A stretch of DNA of 64,000 nucleotides from Archangium lipolyticum. Its GTDB lineage: Bacteria; Myxococcota; Myxococcia; Myxococcales; Myxococcaceae. This document shows positions 8,403 through 16,656 of the stretch, one piece after another. Position 1 is the stretch's first letter. Each line of letters opens with the position of its first letter. The DNA is taken from positions 868,001-932,000 of the forward strand of contig NZ_JANKBZ010000001.1 in assembly GCF_024623785.1 (NCBI RefSeq). Direction: 5' to 3'. The position numbers and the translations under genes are program-made. The notes below the pieces were generated by a model, which worked only from the letters and a program-made list of their open reading frames with translations, searched no databases and was not told where the DNA came from.

Positions 8403-9896
8403 ATGAAACCAGCCCCCATGCCGCGCTGCCCGACGTGCCAGAGCGAGTACGCGGAGGACGTCTCGTACTGTCCCCGTGACGGCGCGGCGCTGCTGCCCGC
8501 GGTGCTGGAGGGGCGCTACCGGTTGCTGTCCCCGCTCGGCGCGGGAGGCATGGGCGTGGTGTACCTCGCCGAGCACCTGGGCCTGCGCAAGAGCGTAGCG
8601 GTGAAGCTGCTGCGCGGTGAGCTGTCGAGAGATCCCACCTTCACCCGCCGCTTCGAGCAGGAGGCCATCGCCGCCAGCCAGATCGGCCACGAGCACATCG
8701 TCAACGTGACGGACCTGGGCCGCACCCCCGCCGGTGAGCTCTTCTACGTCATGGAGTTGCTGGAGGGAGAGAGCCTCGGAGCGCTGCTGCTGCGCGAGCA
8801 CTTCCTCCCGCTGTGGCGCGCCGTGCCGATCCTGACGCAGGTGTGCCGGGCGCTCGAAGCGGCGCACGCGCGCGGCATCGTCCACCGGGACGTGAAGCCG
8901 CAGAACGTGATGCTCCTGCAACGCCAGGGGCAGGCGGACTTCGTCAAGGTGGTGGACTTCGGCATCTCCAAGGTAATGCAAGGGCAGCCGGGCAGCGGGC
9001 TCACCGAGGCGGGCGCCATCCTCGGCACCGCCAACTACATGGCCCCGGAGCAGGCGGCGGGTGGGACGGTGGATGCCCGGGCGGATGTGTACTCGATGGG
9101 TGTGCTCACCTACGAGGTCTGCACCGGCTCGCTCCCCTTCCGCGGGGACAACACCTTCGCCACCATGTTGCAGCACCTGGAGGCCACCGCCGAGCCCCCC
9201 AGCCGGCGCCGCCCGGACCTCGGCCTGCCGCCGGAGCTGGACGCGCTGGTGCTGAGCGCGCTCGCCAAGGACCCGGCCGCTCGCCCCACCCTGGAGACGT
9301 TCCGCGCCGGACTGGAGGCCCTCGTCCCGGGCCGCGTGCCCCTCCAGCTCACGCCAGCCATGGCCACCAGCCGCGTGCCCGTGCTCCCGCCCGCCGCTCC
9401 GCCCGCTCCGCCTGGCGTGGCCGAGCCTCTCGAGCCCACCGTGGTGTCCACCCGGAGCCTGGAGCCAGTCCACCGCAACAGGCGCGGCGGGCTCCTCGTG
9501 GGAGGCGTGGGCGCGCTGCTGCTCCTCGGCGGCGTGGGGCTGTGGGCGGGCACCTCGCGCGGCCCGGCCGTGGAGCCCCCGAAGGAGTCCGCTCCCCCGC
9601 CGGCCCCGGCCCGTCCACGCCTGTCCATCGCCTCGCGGCCCGAGGGTGCCACGGTGACGCTGGGCGAGCGGGTGCTCGGAGTCACTCCCCTGGAGATGGA
9701 GCGCCCGGACGGAGACTCCGGCCCCCTGCGCCTCACGTTGGAAGGCCATGTCCCCGAGGTGCTCGAGCGCCTGCCCGAGGGAGAGCGGCTGGAAGTCACG
9801 CTGAAGAAGCCACCGCCGCCGCGCCCGCGGCCCGACAAGCCCCGGACTGACAAGGCCCAGGGCAAGGTCCAGGACCTCAAGCCCAACCCCTTCTGA
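8403..9896 (+). CDS. Membrane Ser/Thr kinase with N-terminal zinc-finger-like motif and C-terminal PEGA domain
   Basis: The product has 497 residues. It starts with a small CPTC...YCPRDGA motif (Cys 9, 12, 23). The kinase domain has GAGGMGVVYLAEH, Lys68, HRD at 161-163 (HRDVKPQN) and DFG at 185, all intact. A proline-rich linker leads to one membrane segment (about residues 363-384, GGLLVGGVGALLLLGGVGLW) and an extracytoplasmic PEGA domain (LSIASRPEGATVTLGERVLGVTPL). The basic tail is Pro/Lys-rich. Signals outside the membrane may be sensed by the PEGA part. It follows the FHA-sigma54 gene by 28 bp and precedes a TPR-PEGA gene by 7 bp, so it is one operon. Confidence 0.93.
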   Translation: MKPAPMPRCPTCQSEYAEDVSYCPRDGAALLPAVLEGRYRLLSPLGAGGMGVVYLAEHLGLRKSVAVKLLRGELSRDPTFTRRFEQEAIAASQIGHEHIVNVTDLGRTPAGELFYVMELLEGESLGALLLREHFLPLWRAVPILTQVCRALEAAHARGIVHRDVKPQNVMLLQRQGQADFVKVVDFGISKVMQGQPGSGLTEAGAILGTANYMAPEQAAGGTVDARADVYSMGVLTYEVCTGSLPFRGDNTFATMLQHLEATAEPPSRRRPDLGLPPELDALVLSALAKDPAARPTLETFRAGLEALVPGRVPLQLTPAMATSRVPVLPPAAPPAPPGVAEPLEPTVVSTRSLEPVHRNRRGGLLVGGVGALLLLGGVGLWAGTSRGPAVEPPKESAPPPAPARPRLSIASRPEGATVTLGERVLGVTPLEMERPDGDSGPLRLTLEGHVPEVLERLPEGERLEVTLKKPPPPRPRPDKPRTDKAQGKVQDLKPNPF

Positions 9897-9903
9897 GCCG
9901 ACG

Positions 9904-10776
9904 ATGACCACCCGCCACCGCCGCATGTCCTTCCCAGCGCTCCTCATCGCGCTGCTGCTCGCCCTGGGAGGTACGGGGGCGAGCGCCGCCGAGCCCGCGG
10001 CCGCCCGCGCCGCCGCTCGCAAGCACTTCGAGCGCGGAACCACCCTCTACCAGGAGGGCCGCTACGCCGAGGCCGCCGCCGCCTTCGAGGCCGCCTACCA
10101 GACGCTCGCCAAGGGCGTGGTGCTCTACAACCTGGGCCAGTGCTACGAGAAGCTCGGGGATCTCCAGCGGGCCATCGGCTACTACCGCGACTACCTGCGC
10201 ATGGAGCCCAACGCGGAGGATCGGCCGCTCGTCGAGTCACTCATCGCCCGGCTGGAGAAGCGCTACGAAGAGGAGCGCCGTCCCCAGGTGACCGTCTCCA
10301 GCGAGCCCGCGGGGGCGCGAGTCCAGGTGGATGGCGAGGCGCGCGGGGTGACGCCCTGGAGCGACAAGCTGGTGGTGGGCCCGCACCGGCTCGAGGTGAC
10401 ACACGAGGGCTACCAGCCGCTGCGGCGCGACGTGGAGCTGCGGTCGGGCGAGCCTCTCGAGCTCCAGTTGATGCTCACGCCCCTCCCGGGGAGCGGCGTG
10501 GCGCTCAGGAACGGCCAGGAGCAACCGCGGCGGCGCATCTGGACGTGGGTGGCCGCGGGCGCGGCGGGGGCGGCGGCGGCGGGGGCGGTGACGCTCGGGA
10601 TGCTGGCGCGCTCCGACTCGCGGGAGCTGCTGGCCCGGCCGCACGAGCGCGCCGAGGCGCAGCGGCTGCACGACTCGGCCCTGGGCCGGGCGCGGGCCTC
10701 CAACATCCTCACCGGTACCGCGGGCGTGGCCCTGCTGGCGGGCACGGCCCTGTTCTTCGTCGAGGGGAGCTTCTGA
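9904..10776 (+). CDS. TPR and PEGA domain envelope protein
   Basis: This 290-residue protein has a signal peptide (about 1-29, ending GASAAEP). Tetratricopeptide repeats follow (HFERGTTLYQEGRYAEAAAAFEAAY, KGVVLYNLGQCYEKLGDLQRAIGYYRDYL). A PEGA domain (VTVSSEPAGARVQVDGEARGVTPW) occupies about 135-200, and two hydrophobic segments (about 217-237 and 265-286) lie at the end. The tandem TPR-PEGA layout is common in myxobacterial kinase operons and suggests an envelope scaffold or ligand-binding partner for the preceding kinase, which has its own PEGA domain. The adjacent genes overlap or nearly touch. Confidence 0.87.
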   Translation: MTTRHRRMSFPALLIALLLALGGTGASAAEPAAARAAARKHFERGTTLYQEGRYAEAAAAFEAAYQTLAKGVVLYNLGQCYEKLGDLQRAIGYYRDYLRMEPNAEDRPLVESLIARLEKRYEEERRPQVTVSSEPAGARVQVDGEARGVTPWSDKLVVGPHRLEVTHEGYQPLRRDVELRSGEPLELQLMLTPLPGSGVALRNGQEQPRRRIWTWVAAGAAGAAAAGAVTLGMLARSDSRELLARPHERAEAQRLHDSALGRARASNILTGTAGVALLAGTALFFVEGSF

Positions 10777-10777
10777 C

Positions 10778-11869
10778 GTGCGCGCATGGCTGGTGGTGAT
10801 GATGATGGCCCTGACGGGCTGTAGCGTGCAGGTGACGGGCGCGCCGTGCCAGGACGACCTGCAGTGCCCGGGTGCCCAGCGCTGCACCCCCGAGGGGCAC
10901 TGCGTGGAGGGGGCCCGCTCCGGAGAGCACCTGATCGAGTCCTGCCGCACGGCGATGGAGACGCTCGCCCGGCGCGCGGACCAATGCCACGGTGGGAAGA
11001 CACCGGAGAGCTACCCGCGACTGGCGGACGCGGAGTCGGTGTGCGCCTCGGTGGTGGCGAGCGTCCAGGCGGGTCGGCAGGCCTTCGTCCCGGAACGGTT
11101 CGGCGCCTGCGTCCGCCAGCTGCGCGACCTGCCCTGCGGCGCGATGACGCTCGACGACTTCAGCCAGGGCAACCTGCTGGCGCGCTGCGAGGCGCTGGAG
11201 CCCCAGGCGGCGGAAGGCAACCCGTGTGGCAGCAACCTGGATTGCCAGGGCGGCTGGTGCGACACGAGCGCCGGCTGCACGGGCGTGTGCAAGCGCTACG
11301 TGCCCGCGGGGAGCGGGTGTGACGGCAGCGTCCCGTGCCAGCCCGGCTCCACCTGCTCGCTCAACGTGTGCCGCGCGCATGCGAACCTGGGCGAGTCCTG
11401 CGCCTGGGGAGTCCGCTGCGCGCCGGAGGCCAACGCCGCGTGCGTGGACAACCGGTGCGTCGCGCGCAAGGCGTCCGGCGCGTGCAAGAGCGCCGACGAG
11501 TGCGAGCCCGGCCAGGCCTGCGTGAAGCTCGACGTGGCCGCGGGCCCGGACTCACCGCGCGAGTGCCGCCCGGCCCGGGGCCTGGACGAGCCCTGCACTC
11601 CCGGGGCCTCCGAGTGTGGCGGCCTGCTCTACTGCGAGGCCGCCACGGCGCGCTGCCGTCCCTGGAGGGAGCTCGGACAGACCTGTTACGACCCGGATGG
11701 CACGAAGGAGGTGGCCATGTGCCTCGGGAGCCGGTGCGCCTTCGGGGCCTTCTTGCAGCTCGTCTGCCAGCAGTACGTCGCCCCCGGAGGGGCCTGCTCG
11801 GCGGACGGGGACTGCGGCCCCACCGGGGTCTGCCACAACAAGGTCTGCGTCACCACCTGGTGCCGGTGA
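10778..11869 (+). CDS. Large Cys-rich lipoprotein (Dickkopf-like Cys pattern)
   Basis: This 363-residue protein starts at a GTG two bases after the previous stop. The lipoprotein signal ends in MALTGC (Cys 15). The mature part has over 30 cysteines in repeated short modules of the type C-x-D-L-x-C-PG-x-x-C and G-x-x-C (QDDLQCPGAQRC, SNLDCQGGWCDTSAGC, SADECEPGQAC, ADGDCGPTGVC). Such modules are widespread in myxobacterial surface lipoproteins. They are disulfide-rich and probably protein-binding. It is the last gene of the kinase operon and converges on the next lipoprotein gene with a 3-bp gap. Confidence 0.85.
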   Translation: MRAWLVVMMMALTGCSVQVTGAPCQDDLQCPGAQRCTPEGHCVEGARSGEHLIESCRTAMETLARRADQCHGGKTPESYPRLADAESVCASVVASVQAGRQAFVPERFGACVRQLRDLPCGAMTLDDFSQGNLLARCEALEPQAAEGNPCGSNLDCQGGWCDTSAGCTGVCKRYVPAGSGCDGSVPCQPGSTCSLNVCRAHANLGESCAWGVRCAPEANAACVDNRCVARKASGACKSADECEPGQACVKLDVAAGPDSPRECRPARGLDEPCTPGASECGGLLYCEAATARCRPWRELGQTCYDPDGTKEVAMCLGSRCAFGAFLQLVCQQYVAPGGACSADGDCGPTGVCHNKVCVTTWCR

Positions 11870-11872
11870 GCC

Positions 11873-12859
11873 TCAGCGCGTGGAGTAGGACGCGCCGATG
11901 AAGGCGCAGTCCCTGGACTCGACGCCCCACTTCACCTGCGAGGGCGCGCTGCCATCGAGGAAGGTGGAGCGGAAGTCCGTGTCCCAGCACTCGTTCTGCG
12001 TGACGGGGCTGGCGAGATCGCCCCCGGTGGCGCGCACGTCCGCGCGCCCGGCGCCCGTGGACAGCCAGCGGCTCTTGATGCTCCAGCGCTCCAGGGCCAC
12101 CCTGGACAGATCGAACCAGTGGATGTTGGAGTCGGCGGCGAACTCGAAGGAGCCCTCGCCCCCGGGTACCTGGCTGTAGCGGTAGGCGGCCGTGTCGGGC
12201 ACGGTGGCGTCGTTGACGAACTCCTTCAGCTCCACGTCCACGGTGACGGCGGCCGTGGGGTTGGGGCGGGCGTAGTGGAAGCTGACGCGGCCCTTCTTGC
12301 TGTCCTGGAACGGGAGGCGGGCGGCCTTGTCGTAGTCGATGTCGAAGCGGCCCTCGCCGTAGCCCTTGATGGCCTTGCCGTCATCATCCACCGCCACCGT
12401 GTGCGAACCGGTGATGATGGCGGCGTACTCGCTGTCGGCGGAGCCCTTGGGCTTGGCCTCCAGGGTGTACTTGAAGGCATTGGGGGCGGTGCGCACGGCC
12501 GTCAGCTTCCAGGTGGTGCGCTCCCAGTCGTTGTTGTGCGGACCCCACACGGCGGTGGTGCCGTCGTCGGAGGCCGGCTCGAAGCCCGCCACGAAGTTGA
12601 GCGAGCCGAGCGTCCACAGGGTGACGCCGTTGACGAAGAGCACCGTGCCGCCGGTCACCAGCCAGGTGCCGGACAGGCCGCCCCGGGACTGCGCCCTCAC
12701 GGTGGCGACACCGTCGTCGATGCGCTGCGAGGTCTTCGAGGGCACATCCAGCTTGGCCATCTCCTGGGAGGGCATGCCGTCCTTGAAGGACACCGTTTCG
12801 ATCTGGGGGCCGCACGCGGCGAGGGAGAGGGAAGCCAGCGCGCCGAACATCTTCTTCAT
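11873..12859 (-). CDS. Lipoprotein of unknown function
   Basis: This is a 328-residue product from the ATG at 12859, with GAGGAAAC as its ribosome-binding site. The lipoprotein signal reads MKKMFGALASLSLAAC (Cys 16). The body is rich in beta-strand patterns (GLSGTWLVTGGTVLFVNG, GEGRFDIDYDKAARLPF, GRVSFHYARPNP) and looks like a secreted beta-barrel or sandwich. It includes a GSHTVAVDDDGKAIKGYGEG segment. No enzymatic motif was recognised. Similar lipoproteins seem confined to myxobacteria, which is recollection rather than a search. Copy B of the 119-bp repeat lies just upstream. Confidence 0.75.
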   Translation of the reverse strand: MKKMFGALASLSLAACGPQIETVSFKDGMPSQEMAKLDVPSKTSQRIDDGVATVRAQSRGGLSGTWLVTGGTVLFVNGVTLWTLGSLNFVAGFEPASDDGTTAVWGPHNNDWERTTWKLTAVRTAPNAFKYTLEAKPKGSADSEYAAIITGSHTVAVDDDGKAIKGYGEGRFDIDYDKAARLPFQDSKKGRVSFHYARPNPTAAVTVDVELKEFVNDATVPDTAAYRYSQVPGGEGSFEFAADSNIHWFDLSRVALERWSIKSRWLSTGAGRADVRATGGDLASPVTQNECWDTDFRSTFLDGSAPSQVKWGVESRDCAFIGASYSTR

Positions 12860-12888
12860 GGGAGTTTCCTCGTGTTTGGGGGTCTCGC

Positions 12889-13007
12889 GCTCCCCATGAG
12901 CAAGGGGCGGACCAACGCCAAACCCGCGAAACGACGAGGCGGCGGTGCGGGGGTTGTAGGCTCGAAACAACAGGGGGCGCCGGGCCTGTAGGCCGCGGCC
13001 AACACCC
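12889..13007 (-). repeat. 119-bp dispersed repeat, copy B
   Basis: This is the reverse complement of copy A (5403-5521), 111 of 119 bases identical and with no gaps. It ends 29 bp upstream of the lipoprotein ATG at 12859. Its other end lies 110 bp from the divergent TRAP binding-protein start. Confidence 0.8.
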
Positions 13008-13117
13008 TTGGATTTGGCAATCGCTTCACCACCCTGTGTTGATCCCTTCGGTTGGCGGATGCGGTATCCCATCGGTGGCCGCCCCGCGGCCCTTCGTTGG
13101 ATGGGAGGATCTTCAAG

Positions 13118-14119
13118 ATGATGTTGCGCAGAGTGGCAATAAAGCTCCTGGGTGCTCTAACGCTCCTCTCCGGAGTGGGCTTCGCAGGCGAGGCGGACGC
13201 AGCGGAGGTCATCAAGATTGGAACGCTGGCCCCGAAGTCGAGCCCCTGGGGCCAGGTCTTCTCGGTATGGGAGAAGGCCGTGAAAGAGAAGAGCGGAGGC
13301 AGGGTCGAGCTTCAGTTCTTCTACAACGGTCAGCAGGGGGACGAGGGGGCGATGGTCGGCAAGATGAAGGCCGGCCAGCTCGACGGGGCGGCGGTGACGG
13401 CCGTTGGCCTCGGCAAGATTCACAAGCCCATCCTTGCGCTCCAGATGCCCGGCCTGTTCACGACCTGGGCGAAGCTCGACGACGCACGCAACAAGATGAA
13501 GCCCGAGTTCGAGAAGGGCCTCAATAACGCCGGCTTCAGCCTCATCGGTTGGGGCGACGTCGGCGCGGTCCACCTCATGTCGAAGGGCTTCGCGGTCCGC
13601 GCTCCCAACGATATCAAGGGCAAGAAGCCCTATATGTGGCGCGAAGACGCCCTCCAGCCGACCCTGTTCGGGGTGATCGGCGGTGTCACGCCGGTGCCGC
13701 TGAACGTGCCCGAGGTACTCCCGAACCTCAACACGGGTGCGATCAACATCGTGAACGCCCCCGCGCTCGCGGCCGAGCAGCTCCAGTGGGCATCAAAGCT
13801 CGACCATATCGTCGACGACACGAGCGCCATGGCCATTGGTGCGATCGTCATCTCGTCGAAGCGCCTCGACGCGCTCCCGGCGGATCTCCGCGCGATCGTC
13901 ATCGAAACGGGGAAGATCGCCGCGAGCGCGCTCACGCAGAGAATTCGCGGCGAGGATGCCGCCGCCTACGGGCGTATGAAGACGCGCATGACCGTGATTA
14001 CCCTCACGGCCGATGAGAGGGCGAAGTGGGACAGCGTGTTCAAGCAGACGCGCCAGCGCCTCGCGCAGGGCACGTTCTCGCCGGAGCTCGTCGCGAAGCT
14101 CGAAGGCCTCGCGAAGTAG
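13118..14119 (+). CDS. TRAP-type solute-binding protein, DctP family
   Basis: The product has 333 residues from the ATG at 13118, with GGGAGGA 8 nt upstream. The signal peptide ends near GEADAAEV. The DctP fold follows: IKIGTLAPKSSPWGQVFSVWEKAVKEKSGG, a mid-domain MSKGFAVRAPNDIKGKKPYM and a C-terminal helix pair. These proteins bind small organic acids in the periplasm and pass them to a DctQ/DctM membrane pair. No membrane partner is encoded nearby, so it is an orphan here. Some family members act with a TatT-like lipoprotein, and none is seen next to it. Confidence 0.87.
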   Translation: MMLRRVAIKLLGALTLLSGVGFAGEADAAEVIKIGTLAPKSSPWGQVFSVWEKAVKEKSGGRVELQFFYNGQQGDEGAMVGKMKAGQLDGAAVTAVGLGKIHKPILALQMPGLFTTWAKLDDARNKMKPEFEKGLNNAGFSLIGWGDVGAVHLMSKGFAVRAPNDIKGKKPYMWREDALQPTLFGVIGGVTPVPLNVPEVLPNLNTGAINIVNAPALAAEQLQWASKLDHIVDDTSAMAIGAIVISSKRLDALPADLRAIVIETGKIAASALTQRIRGEDAAAYGRMKTRMTVITLTADERAKWDSVFKQTRQRLAQGTFSPELVAKLEGLAK

Positions 14120-14274
14120 GCGAGCGCCCATCATCACCGGGCAGGCGTGTGCCCCAAGGGTGTGAGTAGGCCCCCACCTGACACACCAGGTACCTCCTGG
14201 AAGTCGGGCCCAGTCCATGCGAACAAGAGCATCTGGCCTCCAGCAGCAGGCGGAGAGGCCCGTGAGGAGCACGC

Positions 14275-15054
14275 ATGGACGAAGAGAAGAAGTCCGAAGC
14301 GCTCGGAGAGGAACCGGAGCGGTTGGGGCCGTACCTGCTCCAGGAGCAGGTGCAGCAATCCCATGACAACCAGGTGGAGCTCTACCTGGCCACGCACGAG
14401 ACGAGCGGGGCCACGGCCCTGGTGCGCAAGCACACCGCCGAGGAGAGCGCCGCACCGCGGAAGGACTGGCGGGTGCTCTTCGGCTCCTGGGCCTCACGGG
14501 GCTACTCCGCCATGGAAGTGGAGCACACCGACTGGGCCAGGGCCCAGGACAGGCAGTCGGCGGAGTCGCTGCTGTTCACGTTGGAGGGTGTGCTCGAGGA
14601 AGTGCGGCGCATGGCTCGCGCCGTCGCCGACACCCACGAGCCGCGCCTCCGATGGAGCCCAAAGTTGGGCATGGCGAGCGCCGCCATGGTGTGCGCCCTA
14701 CTCTTCGCGCTGGTGCATGTGGCCTCGATGTCCCAACCCCCGACCACCCCGCCAGAGCCCATGAGCCAGGAGGAGCCCACGGCAGCCGAAGTGCCAACTC
14801 CCTCCATCGATAGGTTGCTCGCGGACACCACCCCCGATGAGCCATTCGTGCTCGCCCGGCCACTGCCGAAGGAGCCCTACAAGGGACAGAAGCGTCCACC
14901 CTGTACGCGCTACACTGAGGTCGAGCTGGTGGGCGCGTGCTGGATGCCTCACAAGCTGAAGGCCCCGTGCCCGGATTCCCTCCACGAGTACCAGGGGGAG
15001 TGCTACGTGCCCTCGTTCAGCGCCAAGCCGCCGCCCTCGTCGCTCGGGCAGTGA
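14275..15054 (+). CDS. Single-pass membrane protein with kinase-N-lobe-like start, unknown function
   Basis: This 259-residue protein starts with a stretch resembling the first strands of a Ser/Thr kinase (RLGPYLLQEQVQQ, ELYLATHETSGATALVRK) but has no HRD or DFG. One membrane segment lies at about 128-148 (MASAAMVCALLFALVHVAS). The C-terminal, probably periplasmic, part ends with a conserved-looking Cys block (RPPCTRYTEVELVGACWMP, APCPDSLHEYQGECYVP) that may hold two disulfides. Proteins with this tail occur near kinases in myxobacteria by recollection. It may be a degenerate kinase turned anchor or sensor. Confidence 0.65.
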   Translation: MDEEKKSEALGEEPERLGPYLLQEQVQQSHDNQVELYLATHETSGATALVRKHTAEESAAPRKDWRVLFGSWASRGYSAMEVEHTDWARAQDRQSAESLLFTLEGVLEEVRRMARAVADTHEPRLRWSPKLGMASAAMVCALLFALVHVASMSQPPTTPPEPMSQEEPTAAEVPTPSIDRLLADTTPDEPFVLARPLPKEPYKGQKRPPCTRYTEVELVGACWMPHKLKAPCPDSLHEYQGECYVPSFSAKPPPSSLGQ

Positions 15055-15079
15055 GTGGCGTCGGCGCTCTCCTGCCTCC

Positions 15080-16027
15080 TCAAGGCCGCGTATCGGACTG
15101 CCCCAGGATGCGTTGGAAGTAGCGGGCAATGAAGTCGGCGAAGGCTCGCACCTTGGGAGGCGTGAGCCGCCGGTGGGGATAGACGAGGTAGATGTGGCGG
15201 TCGGTCACCGGATGCTCTGTGAGCAGTGACACCAGGGCACCCGAGCGCAGCTCCTCCAGCACCAGGTAGCGCGGCAGGTTGGCGATGCCGCGACCCAGGA
15301 GGGCCGCCTGTCTCAGGACGAGATTGTTGTTGGCAACGAAACGTCCCTGGACCTTCACGCTCCGGGTGCCCTCCGGTCCCTGGAACTGCCACTCCCGCAC
15401 CACCCGGCCGGGCTTGAAGAGGAGGCATTCGTGCTGGGCCAGGTCCTCTGGCGCGCGAGGCCTGCCGGCACGTTGGAGGTAGAAGGGACTCGCGCACAGG
15501 ACGCGCTCCTCGGCCGCCAGGCGCCGGACCACCAACCCACTGTCCTTCAAGGTGCCGGCGATTCGCACCGCGGCATCGAAGCCCTCCTCCACGAGGTCCA
15601 CCACCCGATCGCTCGCCTCGAGCTCCACCTGCACCTCGGGGAAGAAATCCTGGAACGCCGCCGCCGCGGCTCCGACGTGGACCTCGCCGAGCACCGTGGG
15701 CGCCGAGATGCGCAGGGTTCCCTTCGGGCGCTCATCCAGGGCCGCCATCGCGAGCCTGGCGTCTTCCAGTTCCCCGAGCACCCGCTGGCAGTGCTCGTAG
15801 AAGATGCTGCCCGCCTCCGTGAGGCTCAGATGATGGGTCGTCCTCTGGAGCAACCGGCTCCCGAGCCGCTCCTCCAACTGGGCCACCTGCTTGCTCACCG
15901 CGGAGGGCGTCAGCCCCAACCGTCTCGCCGCCGCCGAAAAGCCCTTGTCGTCGACGGCTCGCACGAACACCACCAGGGGCATCAGCCCCTCGAGAAGCAC
16001 CGGGCTCTGCTTTTTCCGTTCAGGCAC
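15080..16027 (-). CDS. LysR-family transcriptional regulator
   Basis: The product has 315 residues from a GTG at 16027, which has GAGGAA about 9 nt upstream. A TTG at 16057 and an ATG at 15982 are alternatives. The HTH is FSAAARRLGLTPSAVSKQVAQLEERLG, and the effector domain continues to the end (GFDAAVRIAGTLKDSGLVVRRLA). It is divergent from a DoxX-family gene with only 59 bp between the starts, the usual LysR arrangement, so that gene is its likely target. Effector unknown. Confidence 0.9.
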   Translation of the reverse strand: MPERKKQSPVLLEGLMPLVVFVRAVDDKGFSAAARRLGLTPSAVSKQVAQLEERLGSRLLQRTTHHLSLTEAGSIFYEHCQRVLGELEDARLAMAALDERPKGTLRISAPTVLGEVHVGAAAAAFQDFFPEVQVELEASDRVVDLVEEGFDAAVRIAGTLKDSGLVVRRLAAEERVLCASPFYLQRAGRPRAPEDLAQHECLLFKPGRVVREWQFQGPEGTRSVKVQGRFVANNNLVLRQAALLGRGIANLPRYLVLEELRSGALVSLLTEHPVTDRHIYLVYPHRRLTPPKVRAFADFIARYFQRILGQSDTRP

Positions 16028-16086
16028 AAGCGTTTTTCCTCGGGCCCACGTTCGCAACCGCCGGGACGAAGCGCAAGTAGAGCGTC

Positions 16087-16563
16087 ATGCGAACTTCATC
16101 CCCGTCCGATGTCCCCTCGCTCTTCTTCCGCGGCATCACCCACGAGATGGCGGGTTACTTCCTGCTGCGTCTCGCCCTCGGCCTGAACATCCTCGTCCAT
16201 GGCCTGGTCCGGATAGGCAACCCCACGGCCTTCGCCGACACCCTCGTGCAGCTCTTCGCCAATACCTGGCTCCCCTCCCCCCTGGTGCGCCTCTTCGCGC
16301 TGCTGCTGCCCTTCATCGAGACGCTCCTCGGCGCGCTGATCACCCTCGGGCTGCTGACGCGCACCGCGCTGTTCGCGGGTGGCCTCGTCATGGTGTCACT
16401 CATCTTCGGCACCGCCCTGCGGAGCGACTGGGAGACGCTCGGGCTGCAGATGATCTACGCGACCCTCTATTCCCTGCTCCTGGCCACCGCCAGCTTCAAT
16501 GGCCTCTCTCTCGATGCGTGGCGGCTCAAGGCCCGGAGCCACCCGGCGCCAGCGCCGGGGTAG
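16087..16563 (+). CDS. DoxX-family membrane protein
   Basis: The product has 158 residues and four predicted membrane helices (about 22-42, 67-90, 95-115, 122-142). It has the family start GYFLLRLALGLNILVHGLVRI and the LLPFIETLLGALITLGLLTR segment. DoxX-like proteins are small inner-membrane proteins often linked to quinone or thiol redox balance, but this branch has no defined reaction. It is transcribed divergently from a LysR gene, which probably controls it. Confidence 0.85.
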   Translation: MRTSSPSDVPSLFFRGITHEMAGYFLLRLALGLNILVHGLVRIGNPTAFADTLVQLFANTWLPSPLVRLFALLLPFIETLLGALITLGLLTRTALFAGGLVMVSLIFGTALRSDWETLGLQMIYATLYSLLLATASFNGLSLDAWRLKARSHPAPAPG

Positions 16564-16656
16564 GCTCCTCCCGCGAGTTGGCTCGGATGGGACGAGTCGT
16601 GATGCCACGCCGAGGACCTCCCCGGCGTGGCGTTCTCATTTCCAGCGTGCCTCGTT

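Noticed and set aside
15080-16057. LysR start at TTG 16057
   Set aside because: A GTG at 16027 with GAGGAA at proper distance is the better start; the choice remains uncertain.
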